Under the pieces are notes generated by a model. It made no database searches, had not been told where the DNA came from, and worked only from the letters and a program-made list of their open reading frames with translations. 64,000 nucleotides of DNA. Origin: Candidatus Poribacteria bacterium (GTDB lineage Bacteria > Poribacteria > WGA-4E > WGA-3G). Of the stretch, positions 33,061-42,301 are shown one piece after another. The translations under genes and the position numbers were made by a program. The first letter of the stretch is position 1. Each line of letters starts with the position of its first letter. The DNA lies in the NCBI GenBank assembly GCA_022819945.1, contig JAJEGI010000178.1:1-64000 (forward strand). The letters run 5' to 3'.

Positions 33061-34461
33061 ATGCTATTGACAATATCAACCACATATTCTCCAGCAACAG
33101 ACCTCGGTTATCTGTTGCATAAGCATCCTGCGCGAATGCAATCCTTTGCACTCGCCTTTGGACAAGCACACGTCTTTTACCCGGAGGCGTGTACTGAGAA
33201 GTGCACGGCAGCACTGCTTCTTGATATTGATTCCATCGGACTTGTCCGCCGTCCTCACGGACAATTTGCGGAAAATTTCGCACTCGCACAATACGTCAGT
33301 GATCGACCCTACGTCGCCTCGTCGTTTTTGAGTGTCGCGATTGCGCGGGTGTTTAGCAGCGCATTATCAGGCAAATGCAAAGACCGTCCACAACTCACAG
33401 AAACCGAGATGCCTTTAGAGGCAAGGTTATCTATCTTACCATGTCGCGGCGGGGAGAAATTGTTGCGACGACTTTTTGAACCACTCGGTTATACAGTAGA
33501 CGCAGAACAGCACACGCTCGACACACAATTTCCCGATTGGGGACAGAGTCGTTATTTTACCGTAACCCTCAAAAATACCTGTCGCTTGAGCGAACTCCTC
33601 ACGCATCTTTACATTTTGATGCCTGTACTTGACGACGAAAAGCACTACTGGGTCGGCGAGGCAGAGATCGAAAAGTTATCTAAGCACGGTAAGGATTGGC
33701 TCACCGCACACCCAGAACAAGAATCTATTGTGCGTCGTTACTTGAAACATCAACGTCGGCTGACCCGTGAGGCACTTGCCCAATTACGCGAAGAAGATGT
33801 TCAAGAAACTGCCGAGACGGTTCAAGCACAAGAAGAGGAGCAGCTTGAAGGAGGGATCGGTCTGAACGAGATCCGTTTGACTACCGTCACTGAAACCCTC
33901 AAACAGTCTGGAGCAAGACGCGTTCTCGATTTGGGATGCGGTGAGGGAAAACTGCTCCGTAAATTGTTGGCTGAAAAGCAGTTTGAAGAGATCGTCGGAA
34001 TGGACGTTTCACATCATGGACTGAAGATCGCACAAGAACGCCTCAATTATGATCGGTTACCGGAGAAACAGAAAGAACGGCTTCATCTATTCCAAGGATC
34101 ACTCGGCTATCGCGATAAACGCTTGACTGGGTACGATGCAGCCGCGGTTATAGAGGTCATCGAACACTTAGATGTGTCACGACTTTCGGCTTTTGAACGG
34201 GTCCTTTTCGAGTTCGCTTGTCCTCAGACAGTTGTCCTAACAACACCGAATGTAGAATACAACGTCAAATTTGAGAACCCACACGCTGGGAACTTTCGAC
34301 ATAAAGACCACCGTTTCGAGTGGACACGCGACGAATTCCAGTCTTGGGCAACGCGTATCACCAAACGCTTCGGTTACACCGTTGTGTTTCACCCGATCGG
34401 ACCAGAGGATGAAAACGTCGGACCCCCAACACAAATGGCAGTCTTTACCCGAGAAAGTTGA
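33061..34461 (+). CDS. hen1: Bacterial Hen1, 3'-terminal RNA ribose 2'-O-methyltransferase
   Basis: 466 residues. Bacterial Hen1 methylates the 2'-OH at the 3' end of a cut RNA before Pnkp seals it, which makes the repaired RNA resistant to renewed cleavage at the same site. The N-terminal half (to about residue 250; TISTTYSPATDLGYLLHKHP) is the Hen1 N-terminal region. The C-terminal methyltransferase has the SAM motif VLDLGCGEG (D290). The metal set is E365, E368, H369 (EVIEHLD) and H417 (FRHKDHRFEW), equivalent to the Mn-binding Glu-Glu-His-His of the family. Length equals known bacterial Hen1. It is the first gene of the operon, 9 bp before Pnkp, driven by the perfect promoter at 32934. 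The ribosome site is weak. Confidence 0.93.
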   Translation: MLLTISTTYSPATDLGYLLHKHPARMQSFALAFGQAHVFYPEACTEKCTAALLLDIDSIGLVRRPHGQFAENFALAQYVSDRPYVASSFLSVAIARVFSSALSGKCKDRPQLTETEMPLEARLSILPCRGGEKLLRRLFEPLGYTVDAEQHTLDTQFPDWGQSRYFTVTLKNTCRLSELLTHLYILMPVLDDEKHYWVGEAEIEKLSKHGKDWLTAHPEQESIVRRYLKHQRRLTREALAQLREEDVQETAETVQAQEEEQLEGGIGLNEIRLTTVTETLKQSGARRVLDLGCGEGKLLRKLLAEKQFEEIVGMDVSHHGLKIAQERLNYDRLPEKQKERLHLFQGSLGYRDKRLTGYDAAAVIEVIEHLDVSRLSAFERVLFEFACPQTVVLTTPNVEYNVKFENPHAGNFRHKDHRFEWTRDEFQSWATRITKRFGYTVVFHPIGPEDENVGPPTQMAVFTRES

Positions 34462-34470
34462 GAAAAGCGG

Positions 34471-37035
34471 ATGATTATTAGGATTCCTAATCCATCACTT
34501 GTACTCCTTATTGGACCTTCAGGTTCCGGCAAATCCACCTTTGCACATAAGCATTTTAAACCGACCGAAATCCTTTCATCAGATTTCTGTCGAGGACTTG
34601 TGTCAGACGACGAAACCGACCAGGCTGCGACAAACGACGCATTTGAGGTGCTGCATTTCATCGCGGCAAAACGGCTTGCTGCCGGAAAATTGACGGTCAT
34701 TGACGCAACAAACGTCCAAGTTGAAGCACGGAAGCCTTTGATTGCACTGGCGCGCGAATACCACTACCTAACCGCTGCCATTGTGTTTAACATGCCAGCA
34801 AAACTCTGTCAGGAAAGAAACGAGGCACGTCCTGACCGAAATTTCAAACCACATGTCGTCCGCCAGCAGAACCAGCAACTCCGCCGTTCACTGCGCAACC
34901 TCAAACGCGAAGGTTTTCGGAACTTCCTCTATGTGATGTCCACACCAGAAGCCGTTGATGCCGCCCACGTGGAACGACAACCTTTATGGACAAACCGTAC
35001 AGACGAGCACGGACCCTTTGACATCATTGGCGATATTCACGGCTGTTTTGATGAACTTGTTGAACTCCTTAAAGCACTCGGTTATGTCATCTCAACGCAG
35101 CCAGACGGTAACACCCTTATTGAACCGTCACACGGCAGGAAAGCAGTCTTCGTCGGCGATTTCGTTGACCGGGGGCCAAAGGTCACCGAAGTGTTACGAT
35201 TGGTCATGCAAATGCAAAAGACTGACGCAGCGATCTGTGTACCGGGGAACCATGACGTAAAACTGGTCCGCGCGCTCCGCGGCAAAAATGTGAAACGAAC
35301 ACATGGACTCGCGGAATCGATGGCGCAATTAGAGAAAGAATCGACAGAATTCAAAACCCAAATCGCAGAATTCTTGGATGGTTTGGTGAGCCACTACGTA
35401 CTTGATGATGGAAAATTGGTCGTTGCGCATGCTGGAATGAAAGCGGAATTACAAGGCAGGGCATCCGGGCGCGTGCGCGAATTTGCACTCTACGGCGAAA
35501 CCACCGGCGAAACCGATGAATTCGGCTTACCGGTTCGCCTCAATTGGGCTGACGAGTATCGCGGTCCTGCAACGGTCGTCTACGGACACACCCCCGTCGC
35601 CGAACCGCAATGGGTCAACCGAACAATCAACATTGATACCGGATGTGTTTTCGGCGGCAAACTCACGGCACTACGGTACCCAGAAAAAGAACTGGTATCT
35701 GTCCCCGCACACCAAACGTATTATCAACCGGCAAAGCCGCTTCTCAGTGAACCTGACAAACGATCCGATCTCGAAACGCAGCAGACGGATAGTATCCTTG
35801 ATATTGATGACGTACTCGGAAAACGCGTGATTCGCACACGGTTACATCACAATGTGACAATCCGTGAAGAGAATACGATACCCGCACTGGAGGTGATCAG
35901 CCGTTTCGCTGTAGACCCAAAATGGCTTATATACCTGCCACCGACAATGTCTCCAACCGAAACGACAAGCAACCCGGGCTTGCTTGAACATCCAACGGAG
36001 GCGTTCACTTATTATCGCAAACACGGTGTATCCAGTGTCGTCTGGGAAGAAAAACACATGGGATCACGCGCTGTCGTTATCGTTTGTCGAGATCCAGAAA
36101 CCGCAAAAAGACGATTTGATGTCGCAGGCGATACACTCGGCATCTGCTACACACGAACCGGCAGACGTTTCTTCGACGATACCGCAATTGAAACTGAACT
36201 GTTGAAACACATCAAAGCGGCAATGGACAAAGCCGGTTATTGGAAAATATTCAATACAGATTGGATCTGTTTCGACTGCGAATTGATGCCTTGGTCGGTG
36301 AAGGCGCAGGAATTATTACGACAACAATATGCACCAGTAGGTACCTCGGCGCGTGTCGCTTTGGCAGAAGCTGTTGCTTCCCTAAAAACCGCTGCCGAAC
36401 GCGGCATTGATGTCCAGTCTATATTGGAGGACTATCGTCAGCGCGCAGAAGCAGTGACTGGATACGTCAAGGCTTATCAGCAATACTGCTGGCAGGTTCA
36501 GTCTGTTGCAGACCTGAAACTGGCACCGTTTCATCTCCTTGCGACAGAAGGTACCGTATATTTCGACAAAAACCATCTGTGGCACATGGAAACGCTTGGG
36601 AAACTCTGTCAAAATTCTGAACATAACTTATTGTTCGCAACTGCCTATGGGATCGTTGATCTGACTGATGACACAAGCCAAACTGAAGCGATCCGTCTAT
36701 GGGAAGAACGCACCGCGCAAGGGAGTGAAGGCGTAGTCATCAAACCCTTGGATTTTGTCGTTCAAGGCAAACGCGGATTGATACAACCCGCTGTGAAGTG
36801 CCGAGGTCGTGAATACCTGCGGATCATCTATGGACCTGAATACACACTCCCTCAAAATTTAGAACGGCTCCGTACCCGTGGACTCTCTCACAAACGTTCT
36901 CTCGCACTTCGAGAATTTGCATTGGGTGTTAAGGCACTTGAGCGTTTCGTTCAGCGTGAACCGCTCTCTCATGTCCATGAATGCGTCTTCGGCATCTTGG
37001 CACTCGAAAGTGAGGCAGTGGATCCAAGACTCTGA
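34471..37035 (+). CDS. pnkp: Pnkp, polynucleotide kinase-phosphatase-ligase
   Basis: 854 residues, RNA end-healing and sealing enzyme. Three domains in order: a 5' kinase with Walker A GPSGSGKST (K21); a calcineurin-type 2',3' phosphatase with GDIHGC (D188, H190), GDFVDRGP, GNHD; and a ligase/adenylyltransferase with nucleophile K528 in EEKHMGSRAVV, followed by CFDCELMPW and EGVVIKPL. Length and order match Clostridium thermocellum Pnkp (about 870 residues). Ligation by this enzyme needs Hen1, encoded immediately upstream. The operon is typically used to repair tRNAs cut by ribotoxins. No toxin is adjacent. Confidence 0.95.
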   Translation: MIIRIPNPSLVLLIGPSGSGKSTFAHKHFKPTEILSSDFCRGLVSDDETDQAATNDAFEVLHFIAAKRLAAGKLTVIDATNVQVEARKPLIALAREYHYLTAAIVFNMPAKLCQERNEARPDRNFKPHVVRQQNQQLRRSLRNLKREGFRNFLYVMSTPEAVDAAHVERQPLWTNRTDEHGPFDIIGDIHGCFDELVELLKALGYVISTQPDGNTLIEPSHGRKAVFVGDFVDRGPKVTEVLRLVMQMQKTDAAICVPGNHDVKLVRALRGKNVKRTHGLAESMAQLEKESTEFKTQIAEFLDGLVSHYVLDDGKLVVAHAGMKAELQGRASGRVREFALYGETTGETDEFGLPVRLNWADEYRGPATVVYGHTPVAEPQWVNRTINIDTGCVFGGKLTALRYPEKELVSVPAHQTYYQPAKPLLSEPDKRSDLETQQTDSILDIDDVLGKRVIRTRLHHNVTIREENTIPALEVISRFAVDPKWLIYLPPTMSPTETTSNPGLLEHPTEAFTYYRKHGVSSVVWEEKHMGSRAVVIVCRDPETAKRRFDVAGDTLGICYTRTGRRFFDDTAIETELLKHIKAAMDKAGYWKIFNTDWICFDCELMPWSVKAQELLRQQYAPVGTSARVALAEAVASLKTAAERGIDVQSILEDYRQRAEAVTGYVKAYQQYCWQVQSVADLKLAPFHLLATEGTVYFDKNHLWHMETLGKLCQNSEHNLLFATAYGIVDLTDDTSQTEAIRLWEERTAQGSEGVVIKPLDFVVQGKRGLIQPAVKCRGREYLRIIYGPEYTLPQNLERLRTRGLSHKRSLALREFALGVKALERFVQREPLSHVHECVFGILALESEAVDPRL

Positions 37036-37133
37036 AGTCTTTTCATTAAACATCTAAGTTTTTTAATGAAAATCTCCGAAAATTGCAACAAACTTTGCGA
37101 AATACAGACTTTATTGGAAAAATCTATACGAAA

Positions 37134-38051
37134 ATGAAAATTCGATTAGTATGTTACCTCTTAATTTTCGGTCTTAGCTTAGCAATAGGCACGGGTTGTA
37201 CATCGTCAGAGACCATTGATCCAGTCTCACCCGATGATGGCTCCGAGATTGTACTTGAAAACTATCAACTCACAGCAGATGAAACCTGGGAATCTGAAAA
37301 AACATACATTGTCCACGGCACATTGGAAATTCCACAGAAGATAACCCTCAACATTACACCCGGTACCACCGTTAAATTTGGTCGAAATGCCCTTGTCACT
37401 GTCCAAGGTATCCTAAAGATTGGCACACCTTTAGCACAAACACAAGTAACTCAACTCGTACATCTTACATCTGACAATATCGGACCTGCATCCAGTGATT
37501 GGGACGGGATCTTCTTCGACCATACGCACGATTTGGAGAGCTTTATTCGAGGCGCAGTTATAGAGTATGCCACAGTCGCTTTGGATATCAAAACAACTTC
37601 ACCGACTATAGAGGAGTGCATGCTTCGGTTCAATGAAACCGCTATCGCTTTAGACGGTAGCGATGCACGCGTCCGCTACAACGATGTCGTCAACAATGGT
37701 ATCGGGATTAGCACGATCGGACGGCAAACACTCCCTCGCATTGAGAAGAACACTGTTGCTCAGAATGAAACCGGTATTCACTGCGAAAATGTCCAGTCTA
37801 TTATTGAACACAACAACCTGAATGCGAATGTCTTCGCACTCCGCTTGAATGTAAAGTTTGACTTTAGGATACCGAACAACTGGTGGGGAACTTCGGATGC
37901 TATCGAGATCATGAATGCTATTATAGATGGTGGTGATCCGGGCTTGATTGCCAAGCAGATAGGTACTGTCCATTACGAACCCTTTGCGGATGCCCGAATT
38001 GGTGATGCCGGGTTTCCATATCTGACACTCCTCACCGAATTGCCGAGATAG
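37134..38051 (+). CDS. Lipoprotein with right-handed parallel beta-helix
   Basis: 305 residues. A lipoprotein signal (LLIFGLSLAIGTGC) is followed by a flexible segment, then repeated short strands typical of pectate-lyase-like beta-helices: GTLEIPQKITLNITPGTTVK, FGRNALVTVQGILKIG, RGAVIEYATVALDIK and NTVAQNETGIHCENVQS. NWWGTSDAI near the end is a common beta-helix cap feature. It is likely tethered to the outer membrane and binds or processes polysaccharide; no catalytic set is visible. The start MKIRLVCY is chosen to place the lipobox; an ATG 17 codons upstream is possible. It opens the polysaccharide-type locus. Confidence 0.7.
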   Translation: MKIRLVCYLLIFGLSLAIGTGCTSSETIDPVSPDDGSEIVLENYQLTADETWESEKTYIVHGTLEIPQKITLNITPGTTVKFGRNALVTVQGILKIGTPLAQTQVTQLVHLTSDNIGPASSDWDGIFFDHTHDLESFIRGAVIEYATVALDIKTTSPTIEECMLRFNETAIALDGSDARVRYNDVVNNGIGISTIGRQTLPRIEKNTVAQNETGIHCENVQSIIEHNNLNANVFALRLNVKFDFRIPNNWWGTSDAIEIMNAIIDGGDPGLIAKQIGTVHYEPFADARIGDAGFPYLTLLTELPR

Positions 38052-38124
38052 TGAGGCGTGTCGCATGCGATTTTAAAGCAGGTTAACACTGTTGAATTCT
38101 ATGTTCTACCGGAAAATCTAATAG

Positions 38125-39018
38125 ATGCGTAATTTTCTTAGGAATGTGACGGCAACCCTCATCTGTTTATCAGGCATACACATTCTTATCCGGGAATTCC
38201 TCTGCCGGAACCGGGTCGCTATCCTCACGTATCACGATACGAAACCGACGGTCTTCGCGAAACATATCGCTTATCTTTCACGTCACTATACAATCATCTC
38301 ACTGGATACTTTAGTTGCTGCTATCCATCAGAAGGACTTCTCACAGATACCCGCAAAGAGCGTTGTAATTACAATTGACGACGGCCACGCCGGTAATATC
38401 GAACTCTTACCCATTTTCAAGCAGTACCGTATTCGTCCGACACTCTTTGTCTGCACGCAGATTATCAACACGCATCGGCATTTTTGGTTCAAAATAGAGG
38501 GGCAGTCTAAAGCAGAAAAAGAAAAACTGAAGCGGCTGCCGAATGCGGAACGGTTGGCACGCCTGAAACAGACGGCTGACTTTGAACCTGAAAAGGTATA
38601 TCCTGACAGGCAGGCACTGAATATCGAAGAGATGAAAGAGATAATAGCCGATGTTGACTTTCAACCCCATACCCAGTTCCATCCGATTCTGCCTTACTGC
38701 ACGGAAGCGGAATGTAGGCAAGAAATTTTTGGGAGCAAAGCAGATTTAGAGAAACTTTTGGAGATTGAATGCCCCCATTTCAGTTATCCGAACGGTGATT
38801 ATACCGAACGCGAAATTGAGATCGTGGAGGCAGGTGGGTTCCGATCGGCACGCACAACGGTTATAGGCTGGAATACGCTCAAAACTGCACCATATCAACT
38901 GAAGACTATTCCAATCGCCGATGATGCCGGACTCTCACTTTTCCGCGCCCAACTCACAACAATTCCGCAACGACTTAATAAGTGGGTAAATTCTTTATTC
39001 AATGTCAACCTGCTATAG
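38125..39018 (+). CDS. Polysaccharide deacetylase (NodB-type)
   Basis: 297 residues. The NodB homology domain holds the metal-binding Asp pair in VVITIDDGHAGN, followed by RPTLFVCTQIINTHRHF. The His pair is in FQPHTQFHPILPY, and FSYPNGDY completes the core. An N-terminal hydrophobic stretch (LICLSGIHILIREFL) suggests membrane anchoring. The enzyme would remove N-acetyl groups from amino sugars in a glycan. It contains an insert between about residues 125 and 175 relative to small NodB domains. Its position among glycosyltransferases supports a surface-polysaccharide role. Confidence 0.85.
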   Translation: MRNFLRNVTATLICLSGIHILIREFLCRNRVAILTYHDTKPTVFAKHIAYLSRHYTIISLDTLVAAIHQKDFSQIPAKSVVITIDDGHAGNIELLPIFKQYRIRPTLFVCTQIINTHRHFWFKIEGQSKAEKEKLKRLPNAERLARLKQTADFEPEKVYPDRQALNIEEMKEIIADVDFQPHTQFHPILPYCTEAECRQEIFGSKADLEKLLEIECPHFSYPNGDYTEREIEIVEAGGFRSARTTVIGWNTLKTAPYQLKTIPIADDAGLSLFRAQLTTIPQRLNKWVNSLFNVNLL

Positions 39019-39040
39019 GGCATCCGAGGTAATCTGTGGC

Positions 39041-39069
39041 TTGACATTTTGTGATGGATGTGTTACAAT
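39041..39069 (+). promoter_or_regulatory. Sigma-70-type promoter for the epimerase-glycosyltransferase pair
   Basis: TTGACA (39041-39046), 17-base spacer, TACAAT (39064-39069), about 105 bp before the epimerase ATG. Confidence 0.6.
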
Positions 39070-39173
39070 ATTGGCATCTTGAAGGCGGGTTTTCCCACGG
39101 TTGCTGGAACTTCGTAACACCCGCATCGCTGTTTTATGCAAACCTATATCTTTTTTCTAAGGGGGTGATTTAG

Positions 39174-39926
39174 ATGGTTTTCCTAACAGGCAACAGAGGT
39201 TATATCGGCACCCACTTGCATCAAGCGTACCCATCAGCAAAAACCCTTGATGAAAATCAATGTTTTCACCGTTGGAAAGCGTTATTCGCCGAAATACGCA
39301 ATTCAATAGAGCAGACAACAACAATTATTCATTGCGGCGCAATCGCTGACGCGTTCTATCAAGACCCTGACATCTTTAAATGGAATTATGAAGCAACAAA
39401 GCAAATTGCAGATGTAGCACGTCAGGAAAACACCTTTCTCATTTTTATTTCCTCTTGCGCCGCAATCGCTCCGAAATCCTACTACGGATGGTCCAAGCGA
39501 GTTGCTGAAGACTACATCCGAGCAAACAATGAACAGTATTGTATTTTGAGGCTCTACAATGTCTACGGTGCTGAGGAGAATCGACCGCCTGAAAACCATT
39601 CTGTCCCTGAAAAACTCATGAGGCGGACGCTTCGATATGTGTTCTATCCATTCCGCCGCGACTATATCCACGTAGAAGATATTGTACGTGCCGTCCGCTA
39701 TGTTGAAGATTCAAATATCGTCGGCACCTATGATGTTGGAACAGGCAAAGCTGTTGAAGTGAAAGAACTCGCAAAGTTAACCGATGGCGGATTTTATACT
39801 GAGACAACCGCTGCAGATGTTTTGGGCGAGAACCATCCACCCCTCGAACTACAAGCGCGTTCTGAGTATATGCTCCCTGGTTTTAAAACAGTACGGGACG
39901 TATTTTCTCAGTTTGCCGGAACCTAA
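39174..39926 (+). CDS. NAD-dependent sugar epimerase/dehydratase (short)
   Basis: 250 residues of the extended SDR family. N-terminal Rossmann start MVFLTGNRGYIGTHL, then FISSCAAIAPKSYYGWSKR with the Tyr-x-x-x-Lys pair, and LRLYNVYG. A late DYIHVEDIVRAV is typical for sugar nucleotide epimerases. It is shorter than UDP-glucose epimerase (about 330 residues). A strong AAGGGGGTGA precedes the ATG. The next gene begins 89 bp later on the same strand. Likely supplies a modified sugar nucleotide to the glycan pathway. Confidence 0.8.
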   Translation: MVFLTGNRGYIGTHLHQAYPSAKTLDENQCFHRWKALFAEIRNSIEQTTTIIHCGAIADAFYQDPDIFKWNYEATKQIADVARQENTFLIFISSCAAIAPKSYYGWSKRVAEDYIRANNEQYCILRLYNVYGAEENRPPENHSVPEKLMRRTLRYVFYPFRRDYIHVEDIVRAVRYVEDSNIVGTYDVGTGKAVEVKELAKLTDGGFYTETTAADVLGENHPPLELQARSEYMLPGFKTVRDVFSQFAGT

Positions 39927-40014
39927 ATTGAGAGCGGAGAATTTAAATCGCTACATCCAGTGTAAGTATACCCAGTCTGACTCGAAACTAAGCAACATCA
40001 CCAACCATAGCAGA

Positions 40015-41217
40015 ATGCACACTATTCTGAAAGTCTCACAAAACTATTATGTCCGCGGCGGTTCCGACCGCTACTTTTTTGTACTTACTGAGTTGCTGCA
40101 AAAGCACGGACACCGAGTCATCCCGTTTGCAGCGACAAACCCTGACAACGAGCCGTCTGAATGGGAACACTATTTCCCACGCGGCGCAGATTTTGAACAA
40201 CCCCGAATAGGGGATCTGTTTAACTTCTTATATTCACGCGATGCCGTTAAATCAATTCGACGGTTGCTAAATGATACAGAAATTGACCTCGCACATTTCC
40301 ACATTTACTACGGTAAACTCACTGCTTCAATTTTAGGCGTGCTCAAAGACGCGGGCATCCCTCTCATCCAGACGCTACACGATTTTAAGTTAACCTGTCC
40401 AATTCATAGCCATATCTCAAACGAAAAAATTTGTGAAGCCTGTGAAGGTAAACACTTTTGGCGCGCCCTCCCGAAGCGATGCAATAGAGGTTCATTCACA
40501 CGCACTGCTCTGAACGTCACCGAATCTTATGTCTCTCGGATACTCGGTTCACATGACAAGTTTGATCACTTTATTTCGGTATGCCACTTCAACCGACAAA
40601 AGATGATACAGTATGGTATCCCGGAAAATAAAATATCAACAGTGCATAACTTTGTTGATGTCTCCGAGATTACACCGAATCTCGATGTAGGAGACTATAT
40701 CCTCTATTTCGGACGGTTGTATCGGGCAAAAGGAATTTTTACATTGATAGAAGCAGCACTGCCACTTAAGCACGTACCGCTCTATATCGTCGGAGACGGT
40801 GAAGCGGCACCTGAAGTCCAGCGTATCCTTGAACAGAATGGATGTCAACATATTCAACTGCTCGGTTTCAAACAGGGTGATGAACTCCGTGAACTCATTC
40901 AGAACAGCATTTGTATGGTCCTACCATCCGAATTGTATGAAAACTGTCCGATGTCTATTTTAGAGTCTTACGCCTACGGCAAACCGGCGATCGGTGCCGA
41001 TATCGGCGGGATCCCCGAACTCATTGAAGATGGCGTTGACGGTTTCCTCTTTCCAGCAGGTGACCAAAACATACTACGGGAACGTTTGCTATGGATGTTT
41101 GAACATAAAGCCGAAGCAGTAGAGATGGGACGCGCAGGCCGCCACAAAGTAGAAACAGAATTTAATGCCGACATTCACTATGAAAAGATTATGAAGGTCT
41201 ATCAACAATTTTTGTAA
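40015..41217 (+). CDS. GT4-family glycosyltransferase
   Basis: 400 residues, GT-B fold, retaining type. The N-terminal domain opens HTILKVSQNYYVRGGSDRYF and includes LIQTLHDFKLTCP, whose His/Asp segment is common in GT4. The C-terminal domain has ILYFGRLYRAKGIFTLIEA, PLYIVGDGEAAPEVQ, and the nucleotide-binding ENCPMSILESYAYGKPAIG, in which the last Glu is the GT4 E-x7-E motif. The start MHTILKVSQ is chosen because the family begins there, and an in-frame ATG 77 codons upstream would overlap the epimerase. It adds a sugar during polysaccharide or glycolipid assembly. Confidence 0.88.
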   Translation: MHTILKVSQNYYVRGGSDRYFFVLTELLQKHGHRVIPFAATNPDNEPSEWEHYFPRGADFEQPRIGDLFNFLYSRDAVKSIRRLLNDTEIDLAHFHIYYGKLTASILGVLKDAGIPLIQTLHDFKLTCPIHSHISNEKICEACEGKHFWRALPKRCNRGSFTRTALNVTESYVSRILGSHDKFDHFISVCHFNRQKMIQYGIPENKISTVHNFVDVSEITPNLDVGDYILYFGRLYRAKGIFTLIEAALPLKHVPLYIVGDGEAAPEVQRILEQNGCQHIQLLGFKQGDELRELIQNSICMVLPSELYENCPMSILESYAYGKPAIGADIGGIPELIEDGVDGFLFPAGDQNILRERLLWMFEHKAEAVEMGRAGRHKVETEFNADIHYEKIMKVYQQFL

Positions 41218-41320
41218 AGACTATCTCCTAAATCAGATTTTGTTAAACCCTGTTTCTCTACCTCAGTTCCGTGAATCGTTTACCTGACACTCTTAAAATC
41301 CCGCATAAACAGGGAATTTT

Positions 41321-41349
41321 TTGAAAATTGAGACCAAATATGGTATAAT
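41321..41349 (+). promoter_or_regulatory. Sigma-70-type promoter of LTD lipoprotein gene
   Basis: TTGAAA (41321-41326), 17-base spacer, TATAAT (41344-41349), about 125 nt before the ATG at 41480. Confidence 0.65.
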
Positions 41350-41479
41350 TTTTCAATAAAGTTGTATGCTGAAGAGTATATCGTAAAGTGATCAGACTTG
41401 TCGCTTTAAGGACTAAAAACTGATATTGAACTCTTCGTTAACTTTTTAATTTCCAAGTTAAAGTAAAGGAACATTAACT

Positions 41480-42115
41480 ATGCTAAAACTTCAGATATTT
41501 CTGATTGCTGTTTTGATGAGTTGTATTGCTTTTGTATCTTGTAACCGAGCACAAGACATGATGGGACCGATCATGCCAGATGCAGATACGACGGAACCCA
41601 GTGATATGGTCGAAACCGATGACATGATGGATATGACGGATATGGACGATACATCTGTGACAGGACCCGCTGTTGTTATTAACGAACTGATGGCAGACAA
41701 CGACAATGTCCACGTTGACCCTCAGGGAGACTATGACGACTGGCTTGAGTTGTACAACCGCACCGATAGCCCGGTAATGCTTACGGGGCTGTATCTTTCC
41801 GACAAAGAAGATAATCCTACCAAGTGGGCATTTCCCGAAAATACCGAAATTCCTGCAAACGGATATTTAATTGTGTGGTTAGATGAAGATCATGATGACG
41901 AGGATGCTACTGAAGGGTTGCACGCTAATTTCAAACTGTCAAAAAGCGGTGAAACCGTCATGCTTGTGGATACCGATGCGAACGCCAATGAAGTGCTCGA
42001 TAGCATTACTTTTGGAGAACAAGAGACGGACGTTGCATTTGGACGCTTGCCAGATGGGATTGGTGATTTCCAAATTGTACAGGCGACACCCGGCGCACCA
42101 AACATGGCGAATTAG
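41480..42115 (+). CDS. Lipoprotein with lamin-tail-like (LTD) domain
   Basis: 211 residues. Lipoprotein signal peptide (IFLIAVLMSCIAFVSC), then a Met/Asp-rich linker (MVETDDMMDMTDMDD) and a lamin-tail domain: VVINELMADN, GDYDDWLELYNRTDSP, GLYLSDKEDNPTKWAFPEN, GYLIVWLDE and GRLPDGIGDFQ. Bacterial LTD domains occur in secreted surface proteins and often bind other proteins or glycans. Expected at the outer membrane. AAAGGA and a good promoter precede it. Next gene is the LRR protein. Confidence 0.85.
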   Translation: MLKLQIFLIAVLMSCIAFVSCNRAQDMMGPIMPDADTTEPSDMVETDDMMDMTDMDDTSVTGPAVVINELMADNDNVHVDPQGDYDDWLELYNRTDSPVMLTGLYLSDKEDNPTKWAFPENTEIPANGYLIVWLDEDHDDEDATEGLHANFKLSKSGETVMLVDTDANANEVLDSITFGEQETDVAFGRLPDGIGDFQIVQATPGAPNMAN

Positions 42116-42301
42116 AACCCAAGTAATCACCTAAGTTGCTTCACGGAAATCCAAATATTAAGGTTTATCTTCTGGAGCAAGTCGCTATATTTGAGAAATA
42201 AAATACTGGGAAATTGGCAGATAACAAATAGATACCTTTGTTCTATGCTTCTACTTTTCCCAGTTTTTCTCAAACATAAAATTGATTTCCTAAGATCGCT
42301 G

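Noticed and set aside
39784..40014. Upstream extension of the GT4 glycosyltransferase by 77 codons
   Set aside because: It overlaps the epimerase gene in another frame; the family start is MHTILKVSQ at 40015.
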